Assembly (NCBI RefSeq): GCF_001279585.1 | Contig: NZ_LGEC01000027.1 | Coordinates: 143,562-207,561 of the forward strand | From: Nocardiopsis sp. NRRL B-16309 | GTDB lineage: Bacteria > Actinomycetota > Actinomycetes > Streptosporangiales > Streptosporangiaceae | DNA: 64,000 nucleotides | Reading direction: 5' to 3' | In this document: one piece after another, positions 55,823 through 64,000 of the stretch | Layout of the letters: every line of letters starts with the position of its first letter | How positions within the stretch are numbered: position 1 is the first letter of the stretch | The notes under the pieces: model-generated | The model's database searches: none | What the model saw: the letters and a program-made list of their open reading frames with translations, nothing else | Told to the model about the DNA's origin: nothing | Program-made: the position numbers and the translations under genes

Positions 55823-57628
55823 TCACGGATTCTGGCCTGGTCCGGACAATGTACGGAGAAGAATCCGATACGCCTGGTTGTAGCGGTATGCGGCCTCGGT
55901 CCAGGTGCGATCCGCACCGACCTTGCTCCGGCCTGCTCGGCCGTAGGAGATCCGCCTTTCCCGACTGTAGGCGAGTTTTGTCAGAGCATCGGCGAGACCT
56001 GCCGATTCGCCCGCCGGAATTAACTCGCCCGTCACCCCCGGTTCCACGATCTCTCGCAATGCCGGTAGGTCACTGGCGACGACGGGGAGCCCGCCGGCCA
56101 TCGCCTCCACCGGTTTGAGCGGTGTCACCAGACGGCACACCCGCTCGTCCCGGCGCGGCACGGCGAACACGTCCAGGGCCGCGTGGTGGGCACGCACCTG
56201 GTCGGCCGGGACCCGGCCGGGGAAGTGCACGGCGTCCTCCAGCCCCAGCGACCGCGCGCGGTCGCGCAGGACCGGCAGTTCGGGCCCGTCGCCCACGAGC
56301 AGGGCGTGCACCCGCTCCCCGCGTTCGCGCATCAGGGCGACCGCGTCCACCAGCACCTCCAGGCCCTCGTAGCCGAAGAAGCTGGTCGTGGTGCCCACCA
56401 CGAACGCGTCGGTGCCGATGCCCAGGCCCTCCCGGACCCGCGCGCCCGAGGGCAGCGGGTCCAGGAACGACGCCTCCACCGCGTTGGGCACGACCAGCAG
56501 CCGCTCGCGGGCCACCCCCCGCGCCTCGATGTCGGCGCGCATCGTCTCGCCCAGCGTCACCACCAGGTCGGCGGCCAGCATGCAGGCCGTCTCGTTGGCG
56601 CGTTCGGACTGGTAGAAGGCGTCATCGACACTCCGGGACGGGTCGCGCGAGAGCCAGGACTCCTCCAGGAAGCCCCGGGCCTCGTAGACGACCGGCAGGC
56701 CGAAGCGCCGTCCCAGCTCCAGCGCCAGACGGCCGTTGTGGTGGTTGCTGGCGGCGTGCAGCACGTGCGGCCGCAAGCTCTCGACCAGCTCCGACGCCAT
56801 GCGCACGCCCACCGCGAGCTCCTCGGCGGCGTCGGCCGGAGCCGTCCACGGGATGAGCCGGTGGTAGGTGACGCCGTCCAGGCGCACCAGCGTGCGCGCG
56901 TCGCGCACGCCCTTGGTCAGCGGGAACCCCGCCCTGGTGACGACGTGCACGTCCATCCCGGCCTCGCGCTGGGCGACCGCGATCTTGTGCGTGCGCTGCG
57001 TGTACCCCGCGTTGGTCGAGGGAAGTGCGTTGGTGACCAGGTGCAGGACGCGCAGCCCCGCCCCGGGGGAGGCCGGATCGTCGGCCACACGCCACCGTTC
57101 ACCTGTCGGTACGGGCGGTCGCCCAGCGTTCACCGTGTCGTCGGGCCGCGTTGGGGCATCGCGGGTTAACGTGATTCCGTGATGGTCGGGCGACGAGGAC
57201 ACGGGGACGGCACGTCCGGTGGCCACGGCCGTCCGGTACTCCGCGGCGTCCCGGTACCGCCCCTCTGGAAGCAGGTTCACCAGAGCGCGGGCGGTGTCGG
57301 CGTCACCCGCCGCCAGGCAGGCCGCCAGCAGGCGGCCGATCCGGCGGGGGGAGGCGTCCCGCGCCGCGGACAGGACCGACGCGCGGGCGTCCTCGCGACG
57401 CCCCCGGTCCCACAGCGCGTAGGCACGGGCGAGGCCCCCGCACCGGGTGGCCGCGGCCCGCACCGCGCGCCGGACGGGGCCGGGCAGCAGCCGCAGCGCG
57501 AGCAGCGGCAGACGGGCGGGGTCGGCCCTCAGGTGTCGCCAGGCCAACGACAGTGTGAACGTCCCGGCCCGCACCCAGCGGGTGCGCGGGCGGGGAGCGC
57601 GGGTTCGGGAAGTCTGGGTGTCATGCAC
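55823..57628 (-). CDS. GT4-type glycosyltransferase with N-terminal extension
   Basis: A 601-residue protein. The first about 190 residues are an Arg/Ala-rich helical extension (TPR-like pattern in RREDARASVLSAARDASPRR). A family 4 GT-B transferase follows: LRVLHLVTNALPSTNAGYTQ RTHKIAVA at the N-domain, then EASFLDPLPSGARVREGLGI, TSFFGYEGLEVLVDAVALMR and MAGGLPVVASDLPALREIVE in the C-domain with the family Glu pair. Similar extended transferases occur in actinomycete capsule loci. GTG 57628. It is 108 bp upstream of the dehydrogenase gene on the same strand, so the two may be one unit, divergent from the wecB-like gene. Confidence 0.85.
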   Translation of the reverse strand: MHDTQTSRTRAPRPRTRWVRAGTFTLSLAWRHLRADPARLPLLALRLLPGPVRRAVRAAATRCGGLARAYALWDRGRREDARASVLSAARDASPRRIGRLLAACLAAGDADTARALVNLLPEGRYRDAAEYRTAVATGRAVPVSSSPDHHGITLTRDAPTRPDDTVNAGRPPVPTGERWRVADDPASPGAGLRVLHLVTNALPSTNAGYTQRTHKIAVAQREAGMDVHVVTRAGFPLTKGVRDARTLVRLDGVTYHRLIPWTAPADAAEELAVGVRMASELVESLRPHVLHAASNHHNGRLALELGRRFGLPVVYEARGFLEESWLSRDPSRSVDDAFYQSERANETACMLAADLVVTLGETMRADIEARGVARERLLVVPNAVEASFLDPLPSGARVREGLGIGTDAFVVGTTTSFFGYEGLEVLVDAVALMRERGERVHALLVGDGPELPVLRDRARSLGLEDAVHFPGRVPADQVRAHHAALDVFAVPRRDERVCRLVTPLKPVEAMAGGLPVVASDLPALREIVEPGVTGELIPAGESAGLADALTKLAYSRERRISYGRAGRSKVGADRTWTEAAYRYNQAYRILLRTLSGPGQNP

Positions 57629-57785
57629 GGTCAGTCACACAACCACGCGGACGTGACCAGGTGGTGACACCACGGCGACACGGGCGGGACGGCTGGGGCA
57701 AGGAACGCCGCTCACGGCGGCTCGGTGTCCTGTTCGTCCCGAAGAATCCCATCACACGGCAAACTCCACTCCAACAGAAGGAAAC

Positions 57786-58904
57786 GTGACAGACGTGGCA
57801 ACGAGCGCCCCCCTTGGTAGCCAGGACACCGGGATCGTGCACGTCGTCGGCGCGCGCCCCAACTTCGTCAAGGCCGCGCCCGTCGTCTCCGCCCTGCGCG
57901 GGCGAGGGGCCCACCAGTCGGTCGTCCACACCGGGCAGCACTACGACGACCGGATGTCGGCCGTGTTCTTCCGCGACCTGGGCCTGCCCACGCCGGACGT
58001 CGACCTCGGGGTGGGATCGGGCTCGCACGCCGCGCAGACCGCCGCCCTCATGGTCGGGCTGGAGAAGGAGTTCACCGAGCGCCGGCCGGGCATGGTGGTC
58101 GTCTACGGCGACGTCAACTCCACCGTGGCCGCCGCCCTGGTCGCCGCCAAACTGTGCGTGCCCGTCGCGCACGTGGAGGCCGGACTGCGCTCCTTCGACA
58201 ACACGATGCCGGAGGAGGTCAACCGGCGCGTCACCGACCAGCTGAGCGACCTGTGCTTCGCGACCAGTCCCGAGGCCATCGGCCACCTGGCCGCCGAGGG
58301 CGTGCCGACCGACCGCGTCCACCTGGTCGGCAACCCCATGATCGACACGCTGCTGGCCAACCTCGACCGGTTCGACGCCGACGCCCTGCGCACGCGGCTC
58401 GACCTGCCCGAGCGCTACGTCGCCGCCACCCTGCACCGGCCCGCCAACGTCGACGACCCCGACACCGCCGCCCTCCTGGCCAAGCGGCTGCACGAGATCG
58501 CCGACCAGGTCGACGTCGTCATGCCGGTCCACCCGCGCGGCAAGGCCGCCTTCGAGCGGGCCGGGCTCGGCGACCACCCGCGCGTCCACCTGCTGGAGCC
58601 CCTCGGCTACCTCGACTTCGTCGCCCTCGTGCGCGGCTCCGCGGCCGTGGTGACCGACTCCGGCGGCGTCCAGGAGGAGACCACCATCCTCGGCGTCCCC
58701 TGCCTGACCCTGCGGCCCAACACCGAGCGGCCCGTCACCATCACCCACGGGACCAACCAGCTCGTCACCGAGGCCGACCTCCTCCAGACGGTCACCAAGG
58801 TCCTGCACGGCCAGACCCCCGAGCGCGTCGGCAGCGCCCCGCCCCTGTGGGACGGGCACGCCGGAGAGCGCATCGCCACCATCCTCACCCAGTGGTCCAG
58901 GTGA
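57786..58904 (+). CDS. wecB: UDP-N-acetylglucosamine 2-epimerase, non-hydrolysing
   Basis: A 372-residue GT-B-fold epimerase that converts UDP-GlcNAc to UDP-ManNAc. Visible features: VGARPNFVKAAPVVSALRGR near the start, YGDVNSTVAAALVAAKLCVP, HVEAGLRSFDNTMPEEVNRR (catalytic acidic residues), VHPRGKAAF and the VTDSGGVQEETTILGVPCLT box. GTG 57786 with AGAAGGAAAC about 5 nt upstream. With the divergent dehydrogenase it gives the two-step route to UDP-ManNAcA. First gene of a rightward unit that continues with two proteins of the same polysaccharide region. Confidence 0.92.
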   Translation: MTDVATSAPLGSQDTGIVHVVGARPNFVKAAPVVSALRGRGAHQSVVHTGQHYDDRMSAVFFRDLGLPTPDVDLGVGSGSHAAQTAALMVGLEKEFTERRPGMVVVYGDVNSTVAAALVAAKLCVPVAHVEAGLRSFDNTMPEEVNRRVTDQLSDLCFATSPEAIGHLAAEGVPTDRVHLVGNPMIDTLLANLDRFDADALRTRLDLPERYVAATLHRPANVDDPDTAALLAKRLHEIADQVDVVMPVHPRGKAAFERAGLGDHPRVHLLEPLGYLDFVALVRGSAAVVTDSGGVQEETTILGVPCLTLRPNTERPVTITHGTNQLVTEADLLQTVTKVLHGQTPERVGSAPPLWDGHAGERIATILTQWSR

Positions 58905-58913
58905 TCCCATGCC

Positions 58914-59261
58914 ATGCTCGTCACCACCCTCCCCCAGACCACCGGCCGGGTCCGGCCGTCGCCCACCGCCCGTCGGGGACGCCCCGCACCGGGACGGGCC
59001 GTCCTCGGCGGAGGGCCTTCGGCCCCAGCACCGGTCCGTGCGCCTGACCCTGGGCATCCGGACCAGGCCGGGGACACGCCGGACACACCACCCGGCGGTG
59101 TCGCGGAGACGGCCCTCCGGGCCCGCGTTCCGCCTGGCCCTGGGCATCCGGACCAGGCCGGGGACGCGCCGGGGACACCACCCGGCACCGTCGGAACCGA
59201 CACACGCGACGAACGCGGCGGGTTCGCCGATCCGACCACAAAGCAAGGTGGCAGACCGTGA
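58914..59261 (+). CDS. Possible small Pro/Gly-rich ORF overlapping the next gene
   Basis: A 115-codon frame between wecB and the next gene. Its TGA overlaps the GTG start at 59258 (GTGA), as in many real operons. But composition is Pro/Gly/Arg-rich without a recognised domain, it contains a duplicated segment (GHPDQAGDTPDTPPG and GHPDQAGDAPGTPPG), and the start has no good ribosome site. It may equally be non-coding DNA. Confidence 0.3.
   Translation: MLVTTLPQTTGRVRPSPTARRGRPAPGRAVLGGGPSAPAPVRAPDPGHPDQAGDTPDTPPGGVAETALRARVPPGPGHPDQAGDAPGTPPGTVGTDTRDERGGFADPTTKQGGRP
59041..59186. repeat. 56-bp direct repeat, 90-bp period
   Basis: 59041-59096 and 59131-59186 are near-identical (about 52-53 of 56), both beginning CGCCTG(A/G)CCCTGGGCATCC. 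They lie in the 353 bp between wecB and the next gene. Confidence 0.75.
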
Positions 59262-61024
59262 AACGGCGTGAACAGAGCCAGACCGAACAGCTCCGGCAGG
59301 CCCTCGCCGAGCGCGAGGCACAACTCCAGGAGGCGCGCTCGCGCCTGGCCGCCGTGGAGGGCTCCACCTCGCTTCAGGTGGGACGGGCCCTGACCGCGGC
59401 CGCCAAGCGGCCCGGCCGCTCGCTGGTCAGGCTCCCGCGTGACCTCTACCGTCTGTGGCGCCGCAGCGGCACCACCCGACACACCGAACGCCGTCGGCCG
59501 GGCGCCGAGCCGGTGCGCTCCTTCGACGCCGAACGCCAGGAGGCCCGCCTCCTCACCGGCGTCGTGGGCGGGCGCGAGGACCTGCTCGTCGTCGCCACCG
59601 TCGTCGGCCCCGCCATCCAGCAGGCCGTCGACCCCTACGTGCGGACGGTCCCGCTGCGCCCGCACGACGCCCAGATCGTCATGGACGGCGTGGACGTGGA
59701 CCTGGTCCTGGTCTCGTCCTCCGCGGCCGCCCCCGGCTCCCCGTGGGCCCACGTGGGCGACCCCGCCGTGGTGGACCGCACCCGGGCCCTGCACTGGGTC
59801 CTGGAGTCGGCCGCGGCCCGCGGCATCCCCGCGGTCCTGCTCGACGACGCACCGGCGCCGCCCGCCCTGCGGGCGCTCGGCTTCGACCGGATCCACAACG
59901 GCGACGCCGGGGTGCCCCTGCACCAGTTCAACCCCGTCGCCGCCGACCTCGTCCGCGGCCCCGAGGCGGTCTACGTCCGAGCCGGGGCGGGCGACCGCGT
60001 CCCTGACCTGCTCACCGACCTGGGAGCCGGTGTCACCGACGTCGACTCGCCCGGCCTGGCCGACGCCCTGCGCGCCGCCAACGTCGCGGTCATCCCCGGC
60101 ACGGGTCCCGACCACGAACGCGTCCGCCGACGGGCCTGGGCCTGCGGCACCCACGTGGTGGCGCACACCGACCCGGCGCGGACCGGCGGCGAGGACCTGG
60201 CGGTGTCCGTGCCGCGCCTGCGCGCCGCCGTGCCCAGCTCGGCGGAACAGCGCACCATGCTCCGCCAGGTGTTCTTCGACGCGGCCACCCCGGTGCGCCT
60301 CGCCGAGATCCTGGAGGGGCTCGACCTGGACACCGACACGCCCGGCGCGGAACTGCCGCTGCGCGGGCGCGCGGTGGCCGTCCTGGCCGACCCCGCGGGC
60401 GAGGCCGAGGCCGACCAGCTCGCCGACGACCTGCTCGCGGCCACCCTGCGCCCGACCGAGGTCGTGGTGCCCGGTGCCGCCGCCCGCCTGCCCGGTGTGC
60501 AGCGGCTGCGGGCCGAGGGCGTGATCGTGCGCTCGGCGCGCTTCAGCGCCCCGGACACCCCCGAGGAGCTCACCCGCGACGGCGACCGGCCCCGCATCGG
60601 CGCGCTCGGCACCGACGGCTGGGCCGCGCTGGCCGAGCGCGCCACCGCCCCGTGGGCCTACCCGTGGACCGGGCGCGTGGGCGCCGACCGCCTCGCCGAC
60701 CTGGTGTGCGCGGCCGAGTGCTCGGGAGCCGACGCCGTGGGCGCCCCGGCCTCGGACGGCAGCGAGGACACCGGCGGCGACGCGCGCGGGCAGGGCTTCT
60801 TCGACCGCGCCCGCACCGGCGGCACCCAGTATGTTTTCGTGAGTGCCGTGACACCGGAACTCGCCAGGACCCCGCTGTTGCGCCGCGGCTGGAACCCGGC
60901 CGAGTGGAACCGGCGCGGAAACCGCCTGCTGGCGCTGGGGCCGGACCACGGCACGGCGCCCGGAGGCGGGGCGGACGGTTCCGCCCACAGCGCCGCCGAC
61001 GCATCGACAGGCGCGATCGGTTGA
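59258..61024 (+). CDS. Large protein of polysaccharide region, unknown
   Basis: A 588-residue protein. The N-terminal about 45 residues form a coiled coil (QTEQLRQALAEREAQLQEAR) followed by a Val-Gly-Arg-Ala segment found before glycosyltransferase domains in some capsule proteins. The middle (about 105-330) has Rossmann-like strands (LLVVATVVGPAIQQAVDPYV, VDLVLVSSSAAAPGSPWAHV) resembling a degenerate GT-B core, and the C-terminal 200 residues include another GT-A-like stretch (VAVLADPAGEAEADQLADDL). No catalytic motif is certain. GTG 59258 with AAGG upstream; 58 bp before the next GT gene, same unit. Could be a non-catalytic partner. Confidence 0.65.
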   Translation: MKRREQSQTEQLRQALAEREAQLQEARSRLAAVEGSTSLQVGRALTAAAKRPGRSLVRLPRDLYRLWRRSGTTRHTERRRPGAEPVRSFDAERQEARLLTGVVGGREDLLVVATVVGPAIQQAVDPYVRTVPLRPHDAQIVMDGVDVDLVLVSSSAAAPGSPWAHVGDPAVVDRTRALHWVLESAAARGIPAVLLDDAPAPPALRALGFDRIHNGDAGVPLHQFNPVAADLVRGPEAVYVRAGAGDRVPDLLTDLGAGVTDVDSPGLADALRAANVAVIPGTGPDHERVRRRAWACGTHVVAHTDPARTGGEDLAVSVPRLRAAVPSSAEQRTMLRQVFFDAATPVRLAEILEGLDLDTDTPGAELPLRGRAVAVLADPAGEAEADQLADDLLAATLRPTEVVVPGAAARLPGVQRLRAEGVIVRSARFSAPDTPEELTRDGDRPRIGALGTDGWAALAERATAPWAYPWTGRVGADRLADLVCAAECSGADAVGAPASDGSEDTGGDARGQGFFDRARTGGTQYVFVSAVTPELARTPLLRRGWNPAEWNRRGNRLLALGPDHGTAPGGGADGSAHSAADASTGAIG

Positions 61025-61082
61025 TCCCCCGTCGCACTGACCGCTCCGCGCGGGACACCCGAAAGCATCCGAAGGGAAGAAC

Positions 61083-63296
61083 GTGAGTACACCTTCTCCG
61101 CGCGCGCTCCTGTACGGGGACGTGGACCTCAACATCATCGACGGCTCGGCGATCTGGGCCCAGTCGATGGCGCAGGCCCTGGCCGCGGCCGGATGCGAGG
61201 TGACCCTCCTGCTCAAGGCGCCGGTGCGCACCGACCGGCTGGTCGCACCGCTGGCCGACGTGCCCGGCATCCGGCTGCTGCGCCCCTACGAGGACGACCT
61301 CGTGCCCGACCGGGGTCCGCGCGGGCTCACCCCGGAGCAGGCCGTCGAGCTCATCACCAAGCAGCACGAGCGCCGCGCCTTCGACCTCGTCGTGGTCCGG
61401 GGCCGCCGCCTGGCCGGGCTCGCGGCCCAGGAGGAGGCCCTGACCGGACGGCTGTGGACCTACCTCACCGACTTCCCGCACAGCGTCGGCGAACTGAGCG
61501 CCACCTCCACCGCCGAGCTCACGGAGATCGCGCTGGCCTCCCGGTTCCTGCTCTGCCAGACCGAGGAGCTGCGCGCGTTCCTGGAGTCGTCGGTTCCCGC
61601 CGCGTGCGGGCGCTCCGTGCTGTTCCCGCCCGTGGTCGTGGTGCCCGAGGGCGTCCAGGCGGACGGCCAGGTGCACGCGCGCACCCGCATCGCCTACACG
61701 GGCAAGTTCGCGCCGCGCTGGAACACCCTGGAGATGACCGAGCTGCCCGAGCGGCTCGCACAGCTGGGCGTGGACGCCGAGATGGTGATGATCGGCGACA
61801 AGATCCACGCCGAGCCCGCCGACTGGTCCAAACGGATGCGACGGGCCCTGGAGTCGACCGAGCACGTGGACTGGCGCGGCGGCATGGCGCGCGCCGACGC
61901 GCTCCGCCAGTCCGCCGAGTGCGACTTCGGGCTGTCCTGGCGCGACCCGTCCATGGACGCGAGCCTGGAGCTGTCCACCAAGGTGCTGGAGCTGGGCGCG
62001 CTCGGCCTGCCGGTCGTGCTCAACCGCACGCCCATGCACGAGGCGCTGCTGGGCGCCGACTACCCGCTCTTCGCCGGGGCGGACATCGCCTCGGTCGCCG
62101 AGGTGGTCGCCCGGGCCTACGCCGACCGCGAGCTGTACGCGGACGCGGCGCGGCGGTGCCGGGACGCGGCGGAGGCGCACGCGCTGGAGCGGGCGGCCGA
62201 GCGGCTGCGCGGCTACCTGTCCGAGGCCCTGCTCACCGCGCCGGAGGGGGCGGATCCCGAGCGCCCGCTCAAGGTGGTCGTGGCCGGCCACGACCTGAAG
62301 TTCTTCACCCGGCTGGCGGAGTACCTGGACGCCCTGCCCGGCCTGGACGTGCGCATCGACCAGTGGGAGGGGCTCAACGCCCACGACCAGTACCGCTCGC
62401 GCGAGCTGGCGGGCTGGGCCGACGTGGTCATCTGCGAGTGGTGCGGGCCCAACGCGCTCTTCTACGCCAAGTGGAAGCGGCCCGACCAGCGGCTCATCGT
62501 CCGGCTGCACCGGTTCGAGCTGTACGCGGAGTGGCCGCGCAAGCTCGACATCGGCAAGGTCGACGCGGTGGTGTGCGTGAGCCCGCACTACGCGGACCTG
62601 ACGCGCGAGATCACGGGGTGGCCGTCCGAGAAGGTCGTGGTCGTGCCGAACTGGGTGGACGACGTCCAGCTGGCGCGGCCCAAGCTGGCCGGGGCGGAGT
62701 ACTCGCTGGGCATGATCGGGATCGCGCCCTCGCGCAAGCGGTTGGACCGGGGGCTGGACGTGGTCTCCGAGCTGCGGCGGATGGACCCCAGGTACACGCT
62801 CTCGGTCAAGACCAAGCAGCCGTGGGAGTACTGGTGGATCTGGAACCGTCCGGAGGAGCGCTCCTACTTCGAGCGGGTGTACCGGCGGATCCAGCGGGAC
62901 GAGAAGCTCGCCTCCGGCGTGGTGTTCGACCCGTTCGGCCCCGACGTGGCCACGTGGCTGCGGCGGGTGGGCTTCATGCTCTCCACCAGTGACGACGAGT
63001 CGTTCCACCTGGCGCCGGCCGAGTGCGCGGCCTCCGGCGGGGTGCCCGCGCTGCTTCCGTGGCCGGGGGCGGACACCATCTACGATCCGCACTGGATCCA
63101 CGACGACGCGGTCGCCATGGCCGAGGCGATCCACGCGACCGTGTCCGAGGGCCGCTTCGCCGCCGAGGCCGAGCGGGCGCGCGCCGAGGTGACGGGCGCC
63201 TACGGGCTGGACCGGGTGCGCTCGATGTGGAGCGACCTCGTGGTGCGCGGCAAGGTTCCGGAGGACGCCTCGGCGGCCCCCGCCGCCCGCTCCTGA
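61083..63296 (+). CDS. Bifunctional-size glycosyltransferase (two GT-B domains)
   Basis: A 737-residue protein that appears to hold two GT-B modules. The first (about 1-385) opens LLYGDVDLNIIDGSAIWAQS and has LSTKVLELGALGLPVVLNRT. The second (about 395-720) opens KVVVAGHDLKFFTRLAEYLD and has VSPHYADLTREITGWPSEKV, VPNWVDDVQL, then GMIGIAPSRKRLDRGLDVVS and CAASGGVPALLPWPGADTIY. Family 4-like features suggest two sugar-transfer steps or one active plus one structural module. GTG 61083 with GGAAGAAC upstream. Last gene of the unit, followed by a strong terminator. Confidence 0.85.
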   Translation: MSTPSPRALLYGDVDLNIIDGSAIWAQSMAQALAAAGCEVTLLLKAPVRTDRLVAPLADVPGIRLLRPYEDDLVPDRGPRGLTPEQAVELITKQHERRAFDLVVVRGRRLAGLAAQEEALTGRLWTYLTDFPHSVGELSATSTAELTEIALASRFLLCQTEELRAFLESSVPAACGRSVLFPPVVVVPEGVQADGQVHARTRIAYTGKFAPRWNTLEMTELPERLAQLGVDAEMVMIGDKIHAEPADWSKRMRRALESTEHVDWRGGMARADALRQSAECDFGLSWRDPSMDASLELSTKVLELGALGLPVVLNRTPMHEALLGADYPLFAGADIASVAEVVARAYADRELYADAARRCRDAAEAHALERAAERLRGYLSEALLTAPEGADPERPLKVVVAGHDLKFFTRLAEYLDALPGLDVRIDQWEGLNAHDQYRSRELAGWADVVICEWCGPNALFYAKWKRPDQRLIVRLHRFELYAEWPRKLDIGKVDAVVCVSPHYADLTREITGWPSEKVVVVPNWVDDVQLARPKLAGAEYSLGMIGIAPSRKRLDRGLDVVSELRRMDPRYTLSVKTKQPWEYWWIWNRPEERSYFERVYRRIQRDEKLASGVVFDPFGPDVATWLRRVGFMLSTSDDESFHLAPAECAASGGVPALLPWPGADTIYDPHWIHDDAVAMAEAIHATVSEGRFAAEAERARAEVTGAYGLDRVRSMWSDLVVRGKVPEDASAAPAARS

Positions 63297-63302
63297 CACC
63301 GA

Positions 63303-63343
63303 CCGAAGGGGGCGTTCCGGCACCGCCGGAACGCCCCCTTCGG
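63303..63343 (+). terminator. Strong terminator
   Basis: A perfect 18-bp stem, CCGAAGGGGGCGTTCCGG (63303-63320) with 63326-63343, and a 5-nt loop, followed after 9 bases by TTCACTTTTCTCTC. It closes the wecB-type transcript 7 bp after the stop. Confidence 0.9.
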
Positions 63344-63625
63344 CGTGCGGTTCACTTTTCTCTCAAATGGGGCCAATTCCGACAAAGAGTTTTCTGCCCA
63401 TCCGTTCACGGATTTCTGGCGCGCCCCTAGGGAAAGGTTCTGACCTGCGTCGATGGAACGGCTTTCGAACAATGTCCGAACGCCTCCCCCGAAATGCCCT
63501 CCCTCGACCTCGCCATGCCCTACTCTTTGTCGCGAACACAACCCAACAAGCGGAGGCCCCGCGACGCTAGTTCGCGTCCGAGGCCGTGGCCAGCAACTCA
63601 CTCCTTCAAGACAAGGATTGCCGAC
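63344..63625. other. Promoter region of the terminal gene
   Basis: 282 bp without a supported gene. It is less GC-rich than the surroundings and should hold the promoter of the next gene. I looked for a c-di-AMP riboswitch and did not find a convincing one. Confidence 0.4.
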
Positions 63626-64000
63626 ATGGCTCAGTTTAGCCCTGCCGTCCTCAGGTATGCCCTCGCCTACCTGACGGCCCTGTTCACTCCCGCGCGCGGG
63701 CGCCACTCCGCCGCCCGCCGACGCCGCTCCACCCGGGTCCGCCGCTACGCGCCCGTCCCGGCACCCGAACTCACTCAGGCCGCCGCGCCGCGCCCGGCGC
63801 CCCGCCTGGCCCCGCCGCCCGCGCCGATCCCGGCCGAAGAGGTCGCCCTGGTGCGCGGCTACTACCGGGCCTTCGAGAACGAACGCGACCTCGCCCGCGT
63901 GCAGGCCGACGCCCTGCGCCGCCTCGACCAGTGGACCGCCCGGCCCCCGGTCGGCGACCTGCTCGCCCCCGTGCCCGCGCCCCGGCGCCCCGAGCGGGTG
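63626..64000 (+). CDS. Partial unknown protein, runs off the window
   Basis: From ATG 63626 (AAGGA 9 nt upstream) the frame stays open for 125 codons to the window end. It begins MAQFSPAVLRYALAYLTALF, then a very basic Arg-rich stretch (about 25-42), a Pro/Ala-rich linker, and a helical part (EEVALVRGYYRAFENERDLA RVQADALRRLDQW). No family is recognised in the visible part. An N-terminal amphipathic or membrane-associated helix is possible. Confidence 0.7.
   Translation, partial: MAQFSPAVLRYALAYLTALFTPARGRHSAARRRRSTRVRRYAPVPAPELTQAAAPRPAPRLAPPPAPIPAEEVALVRGYYRAFENERDLARVQADALRRLDQWTARPPVGDLLAPVPAPRRPERV

Noticed and set aside
63440..63625. Possible c-di-AMP (ydaO) riboswitch before the last gene
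   Set aside because: The position would suit, but the conserved core bases and paired elements could not be placed by eye. A covariance-model search would decide.

Overview
The window is very GC-rich with GC-biased third codon positions. It uses many GTG starts and has no recognisable mobile element, rRNA, tRNA or CRISPR array. Gene content and order point to a filamentous actinomycete of the Streptosporangiales/Nocardiopsis type (inferred from gene families; no database search was run). The left part has the order known from mycobacteria and streptomycetes: 7Fe ferredoxin, dapC, dapD, dapE, LOG-family gene, DivIVA-like gene, DUF3117, O-methyltransferase, sigE, anti-sigma factor, htrA, mrp.

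1-18.6 kb is conserved chromosome. It holds lysine/diaminopimelate genes (dapC, dapD, dapE), a ferredoxin, leucyl aminopeptidase and a sigma-E envelope-stress unit. In that unit sigE, a ZAS-type anti-sigma factor and a MucB/RseB-like sensor overlap by 4 bp each, followed by a TTG-started HtrA protease. A sigma-E-like promoter lies in front of sigE. The tatB gene usually found between htrA and mrp is absent.

18.6-30.4 kb is accessory: a CPBP intramembrane protease, a secreted sphingomyelinase-like phosphodiesterase, a permease/amidohydrolase pair with a divergent TetR regulator, and a two-gene ABC exporter-type siderophore importer (IrtAB/YbtPQ-like) with a TetR gene. An IdeR/DmdR iron box sits upstream of the ABC genes.

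30.9-42.3 kb mixes housekeeping and envelope genes: gtrA, purK-purE, a secreted TNT-domain NAD-glycohydrolase-like toxin with a small lipoprotein gene downstream, UDP-glucose dehydrogenase, an LCP ligase, TM2 and DUF4429 proteins. It ends with a HicAB module whose toxin gene carries a one-base frameshift that fuses it in frame to hicB.

42.3-63.3 kb is a large cell-envelope glycopolymer region. It contains a TarI/IspD cytidylyltransferase coupled to a glycerophosphodiesterase, a TagGH/Wzm-Wzt ABC exporter, and an operon of two overlapping membrane proteins, a LicC-like nucleotidyltransferase, an archaeal-type sn-glycerol-1-phosphate dehydrogenase and a CDP-alcohol phosphatidyltransferase with an altered active-site motif. 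Several glycosyltransferases follow, with the enzyme pair expected to make UDP-ManNAc and UDP-ManNAcA. My best reading is a phosphopolyol/uronic-acid wall polymer or phosphoglycolipid made in this region, exported by TagGH-type transport and attached by the LCP protein. The glycerol-1-phosphate module is the best candidate here for undescribed chemistry. The last gene runs off the right edge.
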